Under the pieces are notes generated by a model. The model ran no database searches, was not told where the DNA came from, and saw only the letters and a list, made by a program, of their open reading frames with translations. The translations under genes were made by a program, and so were the position numbers. Positions 1-5,922 of a stretch of 7,201 nt of DNA are shown in pieces. The DNA lies in the NCBI GenBank assembly GCA_964596115.1, contig CAZQRW010000073.1:1-7201 (forward strand), in the 5' to 3' direction. This DNA is from CAZQRW01 sp964596115 (GTDB lineage Bacteria > Hydrothermota > UBA3072 > B12-G15). Position 1 is the stretch's first letter, and each line of letters starts with the position of its first letter.

Positions 1-23
1 TTCGTGATTCGTAAATCGTGAAA
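1..23. repeat. Short imperfect 7-nt tandem repeat at the window edge
   Basis: Three imperfect 7-base units follow each other: TTCGTGA (1-7), TTCGTAA (8-14) and ATCGTGA (15-21). The array is cut by the window edge, so its full length is unknown. From general familiarity, degenerate TTCGTGA-type strings occur in intergenic regions of several uncultured bacterial lineages, often next to the GGATGACA-type repeat that follows here. No coding function is seen and any role is unknown. Confidence 0.45.
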
Positions 24-33
24 TAAAACAAAA

Positions 34-70
34 GACGAGGTTCTCACGTCGCTAGCACCTCAGGATGACA
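34..70. repeat. Probable interspersed palindromic intergenic repeat (TCAGGATGACA type)
   Basis: The segment has a higher GC content than its surroundings. It carries the inverted repeat GAGGT (37-41) / ACCTC (57-61) around a 15-base loop, an alternative pairing GACG (34-37) / CGTC (47-50), and the palindrome GCTAGC (51-56). It ends in CTCAGGATGACA. Read on the minus strand it begins TGTCATCCTGAGG and continues through AGCGACG, which resembles widespread REP-like intergenic elements that start TGTCATCCTGAG. Only one copy lies in the window, so the repeat status rests on recognition of the family and not on internal copies. It could form a hairpin in RNA of either strand. Its function is unknown. 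Confidence 0.5.
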
Positions 71-102
71 ACATATAAACGCCATAAGAAGAAAAATGAG
101 CC

Positions 103-127
103 TATATAAAATATGACATTTTATATA
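103..127. other. Perfect 10-bp AT-only inverted repeat
   Basis: TATATAAAAT (103-112) and ATTTTATATA (118-127) are exact reverse complements around the five-base loop ATGAC. All ten pairs are A-T, so the hairpin would be weak, especially in a thermophile. On the minus strand, downstream of the last glycan gene, the stem is followed by GGCTCATTTTTCTTCTT. A weak intrinsic terminator or RNA 3'-end stabiliser for the glycan operon is therefore possible, but the T-run starts several bases after the stem and the stem lacks G-C pairs. Chance palindromy in AT-rich DNA is a real alternative. Confidence 0.3.
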
Positions 128-180
128 ATAAAAACATACGACATCTTGCGTAGAAATAACACCCGAAGTAAGAATTACAC

Positions 181-214
181 CAATGAATGTTTTTACTTTG
201 CGAGAATTTCATTG
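181..214. other. 7-bp inverted repeat downstream of the glycan operon
   Basis: CAATGAA (181-187) and TTCATTG (208-214) are perfect reverse complements with a 20-base loop. The repeat lies about 35 bases beyond the stop codon of the O-antigen ligase-like gene. No T-run follows it on either strand, so it does not look like a standard intrinsic terminator. It may be a transcript-end structure, a protein-binding dyad or chance. The rest of the 1-247 intergenic region shows no convincing ORF, RNA gene or clear promoter. Confidence 0.25.
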
Positions 215-247
215 TTAAAAGACAAAACCACGATTGATATTAGCAGT

Positions 248-1306
248 TTAATTTCCAAATATCCCAAGTAATAAATAGAATGGTATGGAGAGCTGAGGTG
301 AGCCAAAACTATATATGAAATTTGCATTTATTATTATCATTACCAGTATAACGAATACATCAATATACAGTAATTTATCCCTTCGCAATTTTAGTTTTTT
401 GAATCCCTTAATCAAATAATAAAAAATAGAAAATAAAAATATGACAAGCCCCAGAATTCCTGTACTAAATCCTATCTGTATATAGGAGTTTTGAAAATCA
501 CCAAGTTTATAGGGTATAACATATGGAATAGAATATTTCTCATAATATGGTCTTATTGAGGAAGAGCCAAATCCAAGAACAGGTCTTCTTTCAATCATCT
601 TTAAACCTGAAAGAAAAAGTTTTTTTCTTCCTGAGAATCTATTCTTATCACCACCAATATTTCTCAAAAAGAAAAGCCCTGGAAGAAGTAGCAACAATAA
701 TAAAAACCTTTTATTTATGAGGATGAGAAGAATAATAGGTATAATTACTACCCCGATAATAGCTGAGAATCTCTTTGTAAAAAAAATTACCACAAGAAAA
801 AACAAAGTTAATATAATTCCAGGAATCCTTTTTTTCCTAACTAAATATATTGAAAATGCATACGGAATAAGCATAAGATTGGCAAATACAAGTGGCAGCA
901 TCCCATAAACATTAAAAAATGAATCACCGTATATTTTTCCTACCATACCTATAATAGCTGCAATAAAACCAACACAAATAAAAAGAAAAGAATAAATTTC
1001 CAAACGTCTTTCCTTGATGGAAGTAAATGATGGTATAAGTAGTAAATAAGGGAATGTCCTCCTGTATCCGTCCAGTGCCTCTTTTCTGAAAGGAGATAAC
1101 ATAGCACTGAGAAGTGCAACTAATAGAAAAAGTATAACGGCGTATTCTCCCATATTCAATTTTTCTCTCTTTCTTATTTTAAAAACAATATAAAAAATAA
1201 TTGAAATAACTGCAGATGCCTCTAAAAGAGTTCTCGAAAAGAAAAGTCCGAGTATTATACCTGCACCACAATAAACATTTACTTTTGTAAAAATATTATC
1301 CCTCAT
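248..1306 (-). CDS. O-antigen ligase/polymerase-like polytopic membrane protein (Wzy_C/WaaL superfamily)
   Basis: This 352-residue protein is very hydrophobic, with about ten predicted membrane segments (roughly residues 10-40, 55-73, 84-94, 104-123, 133-155, 160-178, 181-215, 278-300, 313-333 and 338-350). A long non-membrane stretch at about 216-277 contains RFSGRKKLFLSGLKMIERRP, then LGFGSS (244-249) and QNSYIQIGFSTGILGL (272-287). This matches the layout of the Wzy_C/O-antigen ligase family: a large periplasmic loop with a P-x-x-G-x-G-type turn and an [H/Q]N-x-Y-x-Q-x-x-x-x-x-G-x-x-G-L element. Many family members have His where this protein has Gln272. Such proteins transfer or polymerise undecaprenyl-linked glycans on the outer face of the inner membrane; polymerase and ligase cannot be told apart from sequence. 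The ATG overlaps the upstream glycosyltransferase stop (ATGA), with an AAGGA Shine-Dalgarno at 1317-1321. It is the last gene of the glycan operon. Confidence 0.8.
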   Translation of the reverse strand: MRDNIFTKVNVYCGAGIILGLFFSRTLLEASAVISIIFYIVFKIRKREKLNMGEYAVILFLLVALLSAMLSPFRKEALDGYRRTFPYLLLIPSFTSIKERRLEIYSFLFICVGFIAAIIGMVGKIYGDSFFNVYGMLPLVFANLMLIPYAFSIYLVRKKRIPGIILTLFFLVVIFFTKRFSAIIGVVIIPIILLILINKRFLLLLLLLPGLFFLRNIGGDKNRFSGRKKLFLSGLKMIERRPVLGFGSSSIRPYYEKYSIPYVIPYKLGDFQNSYIQIGFSTGILGLVIFLFSIFYYLIKGFKKLKLRRDKLLYIDVFVILVMIIINANFIYSFGSPQLSIPFYLLLGIFGN

Positions 1307-2313
1307 ATTTGAATTATCCTTATAAAATTCTTAACTCTCTTCTCCCATAAAAATTTTTCTGCAAGCTTTCTTGCATTTTCTGAAAGTTCTTTCTGAATTT
1401 TTTTGTTTCCAATAACTAATTTAATTCTATTTGCTAATGTCGTTACGTTCCCCGATGGATAAACAAATCCATTTTCCCCATTTTTTATTACCTCCGAAAC
1501 ACCTGTATCATTTGAGACAATGATTACATTTTTACAATAAGCAGCTTCCAGTGCTGCTGTGCCAAATGCCTCACCCCTTGACGGATACACAAAGATAAGG
1601 GATTCAGAAAGATATTTCCATATGTCATCTGTGTAGTCATAAATTAAAAGGGGAATTTTCAAAGAATCTGCCCTCCATTTTATTCTTCTCTTCAGACTCC
1701 CATCACCACCTCCAACCAATATAAGTTTATATCCTGTTTGTCTCAGCATTGAGAAGGCTTCTAATAACTCTATGTGCCTTTTATTGGGTTCAAATCTACT
1801 TATAAAAATTATATTCCTTCCCTTTTTACGAAGACTGCATTTGGGATGATTTATAGGCGGGTAAAAAAGTTTGATTCTATTTTTTGCAGCAGGCGTATTC
1901 CTTAGCAATGATACGATCGTTTTGTTTGAATTGGCAATAAAAAGATTTACCCTTCTATAAAGATATCGATGAATGGGATCCTGCTTCTTCACTGACTGGA
2001 GAATAGGGACTCTAAATATTAATTTTTGCCCACCTCTAAGATAAAAAAATATCCAGTGTAGATCCTTTGAACTATGTATAAGTATTCTCGAATATCTATG
2101 AATTACTTCTCTGGACTTCTCTGTAAAGACTGTAATCCCAAAATCTCTTGCCATTCTTTCGATCCAGGAATCTTTAAAAGTCAAAATACCTGTGTTTATT
2201 CCCTCCTTTTGTAGATAAAGGGAACTGAAAACAACAAATTTTTCTAATCCGCCTCTACCGTTTGATAGGGCTATATGGAGAACCGAATCTTCCAATGGGA
2301 ATAAAGTTTTCAT
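1303..2313 (-). CDS. Glycosyltransferase, GT4-like (GT-B fold)
   Basis: A complete 336-residue GT-B retaining glycosyltransferase that probably transfers a sugar from a nucleotide-sugar to a lipid-linked glycan on the cytoplasmic membrane face. The N-terminal acceptor domain opens with VLHIALSNGRGGLEKF (11-26), where the GGLEKF stretch is typical of the phosphate-contacting glycine loop. The C-terminal GT1/GT4 domain shows ISRFEPNKRH (171-180), LVGGGDG (199-205), the E-x7-E motif (E248 to E256 in EAFGTAALE) and GVSEVIKNGENGFVYPSG (271-288). Donor and acceptor cannot be predicted. The chosen ATG at 2313 lies inside the upstream GT2 gene and has AAGGA at 2323-2327, nine bases away. A TTG at 2295 would start nearer the domain but lacks a Shine-Dalgarno. 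The stop overlaps the next gene by four bases (ATGA), indicating translational coupling. Confidence 0.88.
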   Translation of the reverse strand: MKTLFPLEDSVLHIALSNGRGGLEKFVVFSSLYLQKEGINTGILTFKDSWIERMARDFGITVFTEKSREVIHRYSRILIHSSKDLHWIFFYLRGGQKLIFRVPILQSVKKQDPIHRYLYRRVNLFIANSNKTIVSLLRNTPAAKNRIKLFYPPINHPKCSLRKKGRNIIFISRFEPNKRHIELLEAFSMLRQTGYKLILVGGGDGSLKRRIKWRADSLKIPLLIYDYTDDIWKYLSESLIFVYPSRGEAFGTAALEAAYCKNVIIVSNDTGVSEVIKNGENGFVYPSGNVTTLANRIKLVIGNKKIQKELSENARKLAEKFLWEKRVKNFIRIIQI

Positions 2314-3148
2314 ATTCTAATATCCTTCTATTTGTGTATCTTTCAGTTAAATCGTCTATGAACTCCTGCAATCTTTTCCTTTTACCAGAGACTGTTAAGG
2401 ATACCGATATATCTTTCCTTTTAAATGTCTTTACTCTTTTTTGCATAATAGCTGGATGCTCACCTCTATACATTCTTAGACCAGAGAATTTTGTATATGG
2501 CTCACCGCTGATCTTAAATTCCCTATTATAGTATCTGTGGAATTCCTCCTGCTTCAGTATCATCTTTTCCCTTTCTTTTACCCATCCATAATGATATATA
2601 TAAAATGGCAATGTTAGAACCCTCAATTTTCTTCCATTTCTTCTGAAACCAGGTGAATCTTTATAAGGCATAATCCCTATACTATTTCGTATTATCCTTA
2701 CTTCCCTGGGTAACCAGCCATAACCCTCATAGTAATGCCAGTAATCAACATAAAAATGCCTGAATCGGAATGTGAAACCTTCAATTTTCGTAGAAGAGGA
2801 GAATTCTCTTAATAGAGGGATTATGTACTTCGATGCCTCATCTGTTAATATCTCATCACCCTGGAGGTGAAGAACCCATTCTCCTCTGCACTCTTTCAGA
2901 GGGATAGAAGCCATTTTTTCAAAGAATATCGCTCCCTTCTCCCCCCTGTAAGGCGTTTCAATTATTCTCAACCTCTTATCCTTTATTCTTTTGACCCATT
3001 CAAGGGTTTCATCCTCTGATGAGACAACATTCACTACCACCTCATCGCAAACATCAAGGAGTGAATCAATTACCTCTACAAATGGATAATCAAGTTTTAT
3101 CCCATTCCTTATAAAGGTAAAACCGCTCAAAAAGATCTCATTTCTCAT
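2255..3148 (-). CDS. Glycosyltransferase family 2 protein (GT-A fold)
   Basis: This 297-residue protein is a GT2-type inverting glycosyltransferase, expected to be cytoplasmic or membrane-peripheral. Residues 5-15 (IFLSGFTFIRN) form the usual first strand. VCDEVVVNVVSSEDET (33-48) matches the nucleotide-binding region. HLQGDEIL (94-101) supplies the acidic metal/nucleotide-sugar motif in the Q-x-D-E form seen in this subgroup. HYGWVKEREKMILKQEEFH (186-204) is a further conserved-looking block of the same subgroup. No membrane helix is evident. It is the first gene of the glycan operon. Its ATG has no Shine-Dalgarno but sits six bases after a good -10 element, suggesting a leaderless message. 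Its last 19 codons overlap the next gene in another frame. The sugar and acceptor are unknown. Confidence 0.85.
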   Translation of the reverse strand: MRNEIFLSGFTFIRNGIKLDYPFVEVIDSLLDVCDEVVVNVVSSEDETLEWVKRIKDKRLRIIETPYRGEKGAIFFEKMASIPLKECRGEWVLHLQGDEILTDEASKYIIPLLREFSSSTKIEGFTFRFRHFYVDYWHYYEGYGWLPREVRIIRNSIGIMPYKDSPGFRRNGRKLRVLTLPFYIYHYGWVKEREKMILKQEEFHRYYNREFKISGEPYTKFSGLRMYRGEHPAIMQKRVKTFKRKDISVSLTVSGKRKRLQEFIDDLTERYTNRRILEYENFIPIGRFGSPYSPIKR

Positions 3149-3154
3149 AAAGTC

Positions 3155-3182
3155 AGGATAGAATACAGATAATAAAAGTCAA
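3155..3182 (-). promoter_or_regulatory. Promoter of the glycan operon, predicted leaderless
   Basis: On the minus strand, TTGACT (3182-3177, 5/6 to consensus -35) and TATCCT (3160-3155, 4/6 to consensus -10) are separated by 16 bases. Only six bases separate the -10 from the ATG at 3148, so transcription is expected to start at or next to that A. A T-rich run (3184-3190) lies directly upstream of the -35 and could act as an UP-like element. The spacing, the -10 sequence and the distance to ATG are the same as at the EndoQ gene (7161-7188), which supports the call. There is no transcription data behind it. Confidence 0.6.
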
Positions 3183-3292
3183 GAAAAAAACTGGGCTATG
3201 GAATAGTTTTCTCACAAGGATAAGTGATGAGATAAATAATGGTATTGCTCGTGTTTTTCTTCTAATCTTTCTTAAAAACAAGATTTATCACA

Positions 3293-3814
3293 TTATTCCC
3301 TGGTATGCTTTAGTTTCTCACGAACTTCCTCAAAAAATTTTCTTGCCTCGTCTGTTCTATAGTCAGGATAGGTCCACTCAAGTGGTGCGAAACCCTCAGC
3401 TCTCCGATAAATAAGTGTAACTTCCTCAAATATACCTCTCCCCGCATAAATTCTATGACTATAATTTTTCGTAGTGGCAAGTACAAGATTTGAAAGGGTA
3501 ATATATCCTGGGTCAATATTTATTATACGTCTATCCGCTGTTGAAATCTTCTCCTCTATTTTGTTGGATTTCAATTTAATCTCAACTATCTCGTCGGGCC
3601 TTATAATTCTATCAAATGAGACCCATTGTCTTAATAGATCCTTACCCATCTCTCTTTCATAGTAGTTAGAAAAAGCATCAAAGGAAAGCTCAGGGGAAAA
3701 TTTATCTAATATACCGAGAGGGCGTAGTATACGCCCAATATCATTTTTTATTTTTTTATTATATATTAAACCAGCAAAAAGCACTGCCTCTGGAGCTTTT
3801 CCTATTTTCCCCAT
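3293..3814 (-). CDS. DUF4416 family protein, function unknown
   Basis: I recognise this 173-residue protein as DUF4416. The family signatures are the N-terminal KAPEAVLFAGLIY (6-18), a central YYEREMG (51-57) followed by WVSFDRIIRPDEIVEIKLKSN, then NIDPGYITLSNLVLATTKN (99-117) leading into HRIYAGRGIFEEVTLIYR, and a C-terminal WTYPDYRT (147-154). The many conserved charged and aromatic residues suggest an enzyme or ligand-binding protein, but no biochemical role is known to me. There is no signal peptide or membrane segment, so it should be cytoplasmic. The ATG overlaps the amidohydrolase stop in TAATG, with AAGG at 3819-3822, so it is translationally coupled to that gene. A 144-bp gap follows before the glycan operon. 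Confidence 0.88.
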   Translation of the reverse strand: MGKIGKAPEAVLFAGLIYNKKIKNDIGRILRPLGILDKFSPELSFDAFSNYYEREMGKDLLRQWVSFDRIIRPDEIVEIKLKSNKIEEKISTADRRIINIDPGYITLSNLVLATTKNYSHRIYAGRGIFEEVTLIYRRAEGFAPLEWTYPDYRTDEARKFFEEVREKLKHTRE

Positions 3815-4956
3815 TATGCCTTATACACAACCTCACCATTAACTATTGTCATAACACACTCACCCTTAATAGTAAACGGGTCACCTTCATACACATTGAT
3901 ATCCGCATCAAATCCTTTTTTTATCTTTCCGACCCTTTTATCTACTCCACAAATCTTTGCAGCATTTACAGTTATTGCCTTTAAACCCTCTTTATATGGA
4001 AGACCATGTTTCACAGAATATCCAACCATTAAAGGAAGATAATTAATTGGTACAACAGGCGCGTCAGTCATTATGGCAAAGAATACATTATTTTCAGATA
4101 GTATCCTCGGTGTGTCAAAGGTGATTTCTTTCAACTCAACCTTCACTCTTGCAGACAAACTTGGGCCGACAACCACAGGAACATTTTTCTTCTTCAGGTA
4201 TCCTGCAATTAGATGGCTCTCTGTGCCATGTTCAATCACAAGCCTAAAGCCAATTTCATCCCTCAACCGCACAAAAGTTGCAATATCATCTGTTCTGTGG
4301 GAATGTCCTCTAACAGGTATTTGCCTTTTTAATACAGGTATCAATGCCTCATATTTTGGATTATATTCCTTAAACTTTTTTTCTTTCTTTTTTTCCATAT
4401 AAACCTTTGTTTGATATAGCGTATCCCTTATCAATGCAGCATTAGCCATCCTTGTCACAGGACTTTTTTTCTGATCCATATAGACCCTTTTGGGATTCTC
4501 TCCTAATGCCATTTTCATTCCGGCAGGATTCTTTATAACCCTTTCATCAACAATATTACTACCACCCGTCTTTATAACAACACTCTGACCACCTATTACA
4601 TTTCCGCTTCCTGGGCCTGTAAATACTGAGGTTATACCAGCCTTAAAGGCATCCTTAAAGCCAAGGTCAACTGGATAGATTGCATCTATAGCCCTTAGAT
4701 TTGGAGTAACAGGATCGACCCACTCGTTTCCGTCATAACCCTCTACACCAGTAGCCTCCTCCCACATACCAAGATGGCAATGGGCATCTATAAACCCAGG
4801 AAATACGTTCTTTTTTGTGACATTAACTTCTTTAACATTTCCGTTTACTTTAAGATTCTTACCTATATCCTTTATCTTCCCATTGGAGATAAGAATGTCA
4901 CAATTCTCAATGATTTTTTCGGGTGTGTGTACCCGACCATTTTTTAAAAGTATCAT
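3814..4956 (-). CDS. Metal-dependent amidohydrolase (imidazolonepropionase-like, COG1228 group)
   Basis: A full-length 380-residue amidohydrolase-superfamily enzyme. A small N-terminal beta domain (1-52) leads into the TIM barrel, with the metal motif FIDAHCH (55-61; H59 and H61). Further likely ligands are RGHSH (216-220; H218, H220), IEHGTE (241-246; H243) and MTDAP (296-300; D298). The C-terminal beta domain has GVDKRVGKIKKGFDADINVYEGDP (337-360), the typical returning strand of amidohydrolases. The stretch TGVEGYDGNEWVDPVTPNLRAID (69-91) marks a subgroup commonly annotated only as amidohydrolase. These enzymes hydrolyse cyclic amides, ureido compounds or dipeptides, and the substrate here cannot be read. 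There is no signal peptide, so it should be cytoplasmic. The start is fixed by a strong Shine-Dalgarno (GGGAGG at 4961-4966, four bases from ATG). It is coupled by TAATG to the DUF4416 gene. Confidence 0.88.
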   Translation of the reverse strand: MILLKNGRVHTPEKIIENCDILISNGKIKDIGKNLKVNGNVKEVNVTKKNVFPGFIDAHCHLGMWEEATGVEGYDGNEWVDPVTPNLRAIDAIYPVDLGFKDAFKAGITSVFTGPGSGNVIGGQSVVIKTGGSNIVDERVIKNPAGMKMALGENPKRVYMDQKKSPVTRMANAALIRDTLYQTKVYMEKKKEKKFKEYNPKYEALIPVLKRQIPVRGHSHRTDDIATFVRLRDEIGFRLVIEHGTESHLIAGYLKKKNVPVVVGPSLSARVKVELKEITFDTPRILSENNVFFAIMTDAPVVPINYLPLMVGYSVKHGLPYKEGLKAITVNAAKICGVDKRVGKIKKGFDADINVYEGDPFTIKGECVMTIVNGEVVYKA

Positions 4957-4960
4957 TGTT

Positions 4961-4966
4961 CCTCCC
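4961..4966 (-). promoter_or_regulatory. Strong Shine-Dalgarno of the amidohydrolase gene
   Basis: The minus strand reads GAGGGAGGAACA immediately before ATG at 4956, giving GGAGG with a four-base spacer. It is the strongest ribosome-binding site in the window and fixes this start. The 71-bp gap around it (4957-5027) shows no clear hairpin terminator and no convincing -35/-10 pair. The amidohydrolase-DUF4416 pair may therefore be read through from the EndoQ promoter or use a weak promoter of its own. Confidence 0.75.
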
Positions 4967-5027
4967 TCGTTTTTTTTGTATTTAACATTATTGTCACCCT
5001 TATTAAAGAATTTTCGATCTGTTGCAT

Positions 5028-5459
5028 TTAAGAATTTTGTTTATTTTCTTTTTCCTCTTTACTTATTCTTCCTAATATAAACTGGTAAATTTCGTCCTTT
5101 TTCTCTTCTGGAACCTTAATAAGAAATCCCCTGTAATTCTCCAATCTTGTCTCGTAATTAAAGGGGCTGAGAAATATTCCATTTTTATCAGGAATTACCT
5201 TCTTTAAATAACTCCATTTTTTTCTCTGGGTTGTCAGCGGACCTTTGATTGTTATTCCTTCCTCATCAACTATGTAGTGAGTCCTTGTGTAATACGGAAG
5301 AACAGATAAAAAGAGAACTACAAAGGCTAAAAATCCAAGATATTTCGACCAGAAAAAAAATACTACAATGGAAATAGCAATAATAAAGGTTGATACCAGT
5401 ATAGTTTTCAATTTATTCTTTACTGCAGGAATTACAGACCACTCAATCTTTGAAACCAT
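5028..5459 (-). CDS. Small membrane protein, two TM helices plus probable bacterial PH-like domain
   Basis: This 143-residue protein has two adjacent membrane helices (about 18-36 and 40-56), then a soluble domain from residue 57 onward. YIVDEEGITIKGPLTTQRKKWSYLKKV (62-88), then FLSPF (96-100), FLIKVP (112-117) and a final amphipathic helix DEIYQFILGRISKEE, give the strand pattern and closing helix of bacterial PH-like/YcxB-like membrane proteins. The assignment is from pattern only; no catalytic motif is visible. The highly charged tail (KEEKENKQNS) looks disordered. The gene starts 17 bases before the end of the HIT gene (overlap 5443-5459), with AGGA at 5469-5472, so it is the third gene of the EndoQ operon. 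Its function is unknown. Confidence 0.72.
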   Translation of the reverse strand: MVSKIEWSVIPAVKNKLKTILVSTFIIAISIVVFFFWSKYLGFLAFVVLFLSVLPYYTRTHYIVDEEGITIKGPLTTQRKKWSYLKKVIPDKNGIFLSPFNYETRLENYRGFLIKVPEEKKDEIYQFILGRISKEEKENKQNS

Positions 5460-5922
5460 CTTTCAAAATCCTGTAAGCCTCCTGGAGAGAAATAGGGATG
5501 ACCTTTGTATTAGATACTACTGGCATAAAGTTTGTATCACCCGACCATCTCGGAACTACGTGGATGTGAAGATGATGCTCAAAACCAGCTCCAGCTATCT
5601 TCCCAAGGTTCATACCGAGATTAAATCCATCCGGACTCATTTTATTTTTAAGAACTTTTACAGATTTTTGACAGACCTTAGCCATCTCAGCTACTTCATC
5701 ATCTGTTAGTTCCGTAACTTCTCCAATATGCCTGTAAGGCGCAATCATCAGATGCCCATTATTGTATGGATATACATTCATTATCACAAATACGTATTTC
5801 CCCCTATATAGAATAAAGTTTTCTTCATCCTTATTCTCGGAGGGCTTTTTACAAAAGATGCATCCTTCACCCTCTGGATTTACCACATACTTATGTCTCC
5901 AGGGTGCCCATAATCTATCCAT
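5443..5922 (-). CDS. HIT family protein, Ap4A phosphorylase-like
   Basis: A 159-residue histidine-triad protein. The N-terminus MDRLWAPWRHKYV is typical of the bacterial Ap4A phosphorylase/HIT group (related to mycobacterial Rv2613c). It is followed by a C-x-x-C pair (C21, C24; GCIFCKK), probably zinc binding, YPYNNGHLMIAPYRH (51-65), GFNLGMNLGKIAGAG (99-113) and the triad HLHIH (H117, H119, H121; H119 the expected nucleotidyl-accepting His) before VVPRW. The family hydrolyses or phosphorolyses dinucleoside polyphosphates or adenylylated substrates through a His-AMP intermediate, in the cytoplasm. The ATG at 5922 is preferred over an in-frame TTG one codon earlier because it matches the family start. 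It overlaps the EndoQ stop by one base (TGATG), and its Shine-Dalgarno GGGAAGG (5931-5937) lies inside the last EndoQ codons. Confidence 0.92.
   Translation of the reverse strand: MDRLWAPWRHKYVVNPEGEGCIFCKKPSENKDEENFILYRGKYVFVIMNVYPYNNGHLMIAPYRHIGEVTELTDDEVAEMAKVCQKSVKVLKNKMSPDGFNLGMNLGKIAGAGFEHHLHIHVVPRWSGDTNFMPVVSNTKVIPISLQEAYRILKDGFKD

Noticed and set aside
717..908. Plus-strand ORF of 63 codons opposite the O-antigen ligase-like gene
   Set aside because: Antisense shadow of a strongly supported membrane protein gene; no Shine-Dalgarno, domain or promoter seen.
3184..3208. Possible terminator: weak AAAACT/AGTTTT stem ending in a T-run upstream of the glycan promoter
   Set aside because: Only one G-C pair in the core stem. 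The T-run sits directly against the -35 and is as easily explained as an AT-rich upstream promoter element.
3251..3280. Possible terminator after the DUF4416 gene (TGTTTTT ... AAAAACA, 7-bp inverted repeat on the minus strand)
   Set aside because: The stem is almost all A-T, the loop is 15 bases and no T-run follows the stem. It is too weak to annotate as a terminator.
3310..3516. Minus-strand ORF of 68 codons inside the DUF4416 gene in another frame
   Set aside because: The DUF4416 frame carries the family motifs across the same bases, so no frameshift or second gene is needed.
4073..4402. Plus-strand ORF of 109 codons opposite the amidohydrolase
   Set aside because: Antisense to metal-site coding sequence; composition typical of a shadow frame (Phe/Ser-rich, reversed Lys/Glu codons).
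4957..5027. Separate promoter for the amidohydrolase in the 71-bp gap
   Set aside because: GTGACA and several TAAT-like strings are present, but no -35/-10 pair has acceptable spacing and the TTGAC/TATCCT layout is absent.
5368..5709. Plus-strand ORF of 113 codons across the HIT/membrane-protein junction
   Set aside because: Antisense to two well-supported coding frames; its product shows no recognisable features.
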